A stretch of 64,000 nt of DNA from Rothia aerolata (GTDB taxonomy: Bacteria; Actinomycetota; Actinomycetes; Actinomycetales; Micrococcaceae): the NCBI RefSeq assembly GCF_014635585.1, contig NZ_BMDC01000005.1, forward strand, positions 1-64,000. The letters are read 5' to 3'. Made by a program: the position numbers and the translations under genes. Below, piece by piece: positions 61,931 to 64,000 of this stretch. Below the pieces are notes generated by a model. That model was given only the letters and a program-made list of their open reading frames with translations, did not search any database and was not told the origin of the DNA. The first letter of the stretch is position 1. Every line of letters begins with the position of its first letter.

Positions 61931-63370
61931 GTGAGCATATTTGAATCCTCGGCACCGGTAAATTTTCCGCTGGAGCAGGTCAATACCTGGTTTCGCCGCA
62001 GGGGGGCGCTCACCCGCATTACCCCGCACTGGGCGGGGTCAGTGATTGAAGAGGCCGCCGTTGCCCCGGGCAGCCGGGCTAAGCTCAAGTCGGGTGTGCC
62101 CGGCACCCGCAGCGTGATTACCATGCCCTGGGTCAGCGAGGTGACTCGCGTAGAGGAAACCTCCTTCACCGACCGCCAGCTCAAGGGCCCCTTCAAGGAG
62201 TGGGAGCACACCCACGACCTGCTGGGTACCGCAGGTGCGACCGTGGTGCGCGACTCGATTCGCTACGAGCTTCTGCCCGAGTCTGAGATCAAGGCAAAGG
62301 CTAAGGCGGGCGAGCCCGTTCGCGCTTCGTCGCTGGTGAGCATGCGCCGGTTTACCCAGCGGTTTAGCGGCAAGCAGGTGGAAAAGCACATCGAGGCGAT
62401 GCTGGCAGAGCGCACCCGCCGTCTTGAAGCCGATCTGGCCTTTCAGCAGCGCTACGCTCACGAGCCAATCACGGTGGTGATTGCCGGGGCCTCGGGCACG
62501 GTGGGTCGGCAGGTTCAGGCCCTGCTGACCGGCGGTGGCCACACCGTGCGCACGCTGGTGCGCCGCGAACCCCGCACCGAGAACGAGTTCCGCTGGAACC
62601 CCGCACGGGGCGGCATCGACGAAGCTGCCTTTGACGGCGCTCAGGCAGTGATTCACCTGGGTGGTGCCTCGATTAACACCCGGTTTAGCGAGAAAAACAA
62701 GAAGCGGATTCTTGAGTCCCGCGTGAACTCCACCCACCTGCTGGCCCAAACTCTGGCCAAGCTCGCCCCGCAGGGTGGGCCCCAGACCTTCATCTGCGCC
62801 TCAGCGATCGGCTACTACGGAGCCAACCGCAGTGGAGAGCTTCTCAGCGAAGAGTCCAAACCGGGCGGGGACTTTCTCGCCTTTGTCTGCAAGCGCTGGG
62901 AGGAAGTCTGCGACCCCGCCCGCGAAGCTGGAATCCGCGTGGTCAACGTGCGTACCGGCGTCGTACAGTCTGCCCTGGGTGGGGCCCTGCGCATGCAGCT
63001 GCCCCTCTTTCTCTCGGGTGCCGGGGCGGTGCTGGGCAAGGGTGAAAACGTTCAGTCCTGGATTTCCCTCGACGACATTGCCGGCATCTACGTTCACGCT
63101 CTTTTCACCGACACCCTTGAGGGCCCGGTCAATGCGGTAGCACCGGCGCCGGTTACCGCCAAGAAGCTGGCAAAGACCGTGGGTAAGGCGGTGGGCCGCC
63201 CGGTACTTCTGCGCGCGCCCAAGCTTGCGCCCGCCCTGCTTTTGGGCAAGGACGGCGTAGAGCAGCTGGTGCTGGCAGACCAGACAGTCAGCTGCGATAA
63301 GTTGCAGGAGAGCGGCTACGAGTTCTTTGAGACTGATTTGCTCACGGCAATGAGGCACGAGCTGGGCTAG
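61931..63370 (+). CDS. TIGR01777-family epimerase with N-terminal SRPBCC-like domain
   Basis: The 479-residue protein has an N-terminal START/SRPBCC-like part (about 1-165) and a short-chain dehydrogenase-like domain. The latter shows the nucleotide motif VVIAGASGTVGRQVQALLTG, GGASINTRF, SAIGYYGANRSGE and SWISLDDIAGIYVHAL, characteristic of TIGR01777 (YfcH-like) proteins of unknown substrate. The start is GTG with AGGAG upstream, 16 bases after the nucleotidase stop. Confidence 0.93.
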   Translation: MSIFESSAPVNFPLEQVNTWFRRRGALTRITPHWAGSVIEEAAVAPGSRAKLKSGVPGTRSVITMPWVSEVTRVEETSFTDRQLKGPFKEWEHTHDLLGTAGATVVRDSIRYELLPESEIKAKAKAGEPVRASSLVSMRRFTQRFSGKQVEKHIEAMLAERTRRLEADLAFQQRYAHEPITVVIAGASGTVGRQVQALLTGGGHTVRTLVRREPRTENEFRWNPARGGIDEAAFDGAQAVIHLGGASINTRFSEKNKKRILESRVNSTHLLAQTLAKLAPQGGPQTFICASAIGYYGANRSGELLSEESKPGGDFLAFVCKRWEEVCDPAREAGIRVVNVRTGVVQSALGGALRMQLPLFLSGAGAVLGKGENVQSWISLDDIAGIYVHALFTDTLEGPVNAVAPAPVTAKKLAKTVGKAVGRPVLLRAPKLAPALLLGKDGVEQLVLADQTVSCDKLQESGYEFFETDLLTAMRHELG

Positions 63371-63391
63371 GCTTGCCTCCTCTTTTCCTCC

Positions 63392-63461
63392 GCGAGGGGT
63401 CACATACCGTTCACTTTTTGCCTATTTTGGGGCTTATTTTGAACGATATGTGACCCCTCGC
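63392..63461. repeat. Dispersed 70-bp inverted-repeat element, copy 2
   Basis: GCGAGGGGTCACATACCG...GATATGTGACCCCTCGC has the same length, stem and TTCACTTTTTGCC loop start as copy 1 at 14296-14365. Here it lies between the epimerase and PLDc_N genes. Confidence 0.85.
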
Positions 63462-63490
63462 AATTTGGGGGTGTGAGATAATCTAGCCCT

Positions 63491-63922
63491 ATGAATCTCG
63501 AGACAGACGCCGCCCCCGCAGACCCCACCCTTCTCAGCTGGTTGGTTCTTGGCATGATTCTGCTGGGTATCGCGCTGGCGCTCTACTGCATTTTCACCAT
63601 CTACCGCAACAAGCACTTCGATGAGGTGCACAAGCTCGGCTGGCTGCTGCTTGCCCTGGCCCTGCCCATCTTCGGCCCTATCGCCTGGATGGTGCGCTCC
63701 CACCAGGAGAAAAAACACCGGGCACGGCCTGACTATGTAGAAGCTTCCGTCGGGGGCGAGGATTGGCAGGACGGCGCCGTCCCCGCCTCAGAGCATCCCC
63801 GCACCTTTCGCCCGCGGACCGTGGCGGCTACTTCAGATGTGGAAAACCTCAATACCGGCGACTCCCCCGAGAACCCTTTTATCACTCAGAACCAGGACGG
63901 CACTCGGGGGCTGAAGTTCTAA
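63491..63922 (+). CDS. PLDc_N domain membrane protein
   Basis: The 143-residue protein has two helices (LVLGMILLGIALALYCIFTI and GWLLLALALPIFGPIAWMV) that form the PLDc_N/phospholipase D nuclease-N-like membrane domain. A polar C-terminal tail of about 70 residues is probably cytoplasmic. The domain usually occurs as a small stand-alone membrane protein of unknown role in actinobacteria. The ATG lies 29 bp after the 70-bp inverted repeat. Confidence 0.85.
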   Translation: MNLETDAAPADPTLLSWLVLGMILLGIALALYCIFTIYRNKHFDEVHKLGWLLLALALPIFGPIAWMVRSHQEKKHRARPDYVEASVGGEDWQDGAVPASEHPRTFRPRTVAATSDVENLNTGDSPENPFITQNQDGTRGLKF

Positions 63923-63932
63923 AATCCACAGC

Positions 63933-64000
63933 CTACTTACGCTTGCGCAGGGCAGAAACAATCACGGCTGAGAGGCCGGCCGCCACCGAAGCCCCGGCAA
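63933..64000 (-). CDS. C-terminal end of a membrane- or wall-anchored protein (partial)
   Basis: The minus strand ends AGASVAAGLSAVIVSALRKRK and a TAG stop at 63933-63935. A short hydrophobic helix with a basic tail is what follows a sortase motif in surface proteins, but the motif itself would lie beyond the window. The gene is convergent with the PLDc_N gene. Confidence 0.6.
   Translation of the reverse strand, partial: AGASVAAGLSAVIVSALRKRK

Noticed and set aside
1-64000. tRNA genes
   Set aside because: I looked through the intergenic regions for cloverleaf arms and GGTTCGAATCC-like T-loops and found none; short matches lay inside coding sequence.

Overview
This window is about 64 kb of high-GC chromosome from a Gram-positive actinobacterium, most likely a member of the Micrococcaceae close to Rothia. 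The evidence is an rRNA leader with the actinobacterial 16S-upstream signature, LAxTG-type sortase substrates, the actinobacterial 'anchored repeat' metal ABC transporter, a SAM riboswitch and many GTG starts. The species was not tested.

Layout. 1-427: leader and promoter of an rRNA operon that runs off the left edge on the minus strand. 428-1015: no gene, one GTAC-word hairpin repeat. 1016-8783 (all minus): DUF1846 protein, sugar porter, aldo/keto reductase, then the metF-metE methionine operon behind a SAM riboswitch and a hairpin over the metF start. 9359-18461: secreted trypsin-like protease, a CsoR/CstR-type repressor with a Cys-rich partner and two operators, a Tat-exported phosphoesterase, an MFS exporter, a ChaB/Rho_N protein, an M13 peptidase and purU. 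18647-27325: a zinc or manganese uptake island with divergent transcription from a Fur/Zur-type box. It holds wall-anchored repeat proteins (one split by a C-tract frameshift), a ZnuA-like lipoprotein, ATPase and permease. 27408-37329: MFS/TetR pair, SelO, MazF remnant, DJ-1/PfpI protein, NrtR-like regulator, SNase-like lipoprotein, aminotransferase and APC permease. 37440-39465: decay island with an IS scrap, AT-rich small membrane ORF, truncated ABC ATPase and a second GTAC hairpin element. 39590-44865: sodA, AhpD-like protein, pirin, acetyltransferase, and an S-methylmethionine-type permease killed by one stop codon next to intact mmuM. 44884-45378: a dense cluster of DnaA-box-like sequence. 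45380-51655: truncated sensor kinase, degenerate IS element, and an SLH/RHS locus with two small membrane proteins (candidate polymorphic toxin and immunity). 51670-64000: MarR regulator, tandem nhaA paralogues, AGCS symporter, GH25 lysozyme with LGFP repeats, wall-anchored 5'-nucleotidase, TIGR01777 epimerase, PLDc_N protein and the tail of another surface protein.

The strongest unexplained signals are four. (1) A family of GTAC-word hairpin elements keeps the same architecture in three copies while the word itself changes. (2) The decamer GGACGACGCC occurs 13 times by eye, far above chance. (3) DnaA boxes cluster away from dnaA. (4) The RHS locus carries a displaced 27-bp piece of its own core, as expected after C-terminal module exchange.
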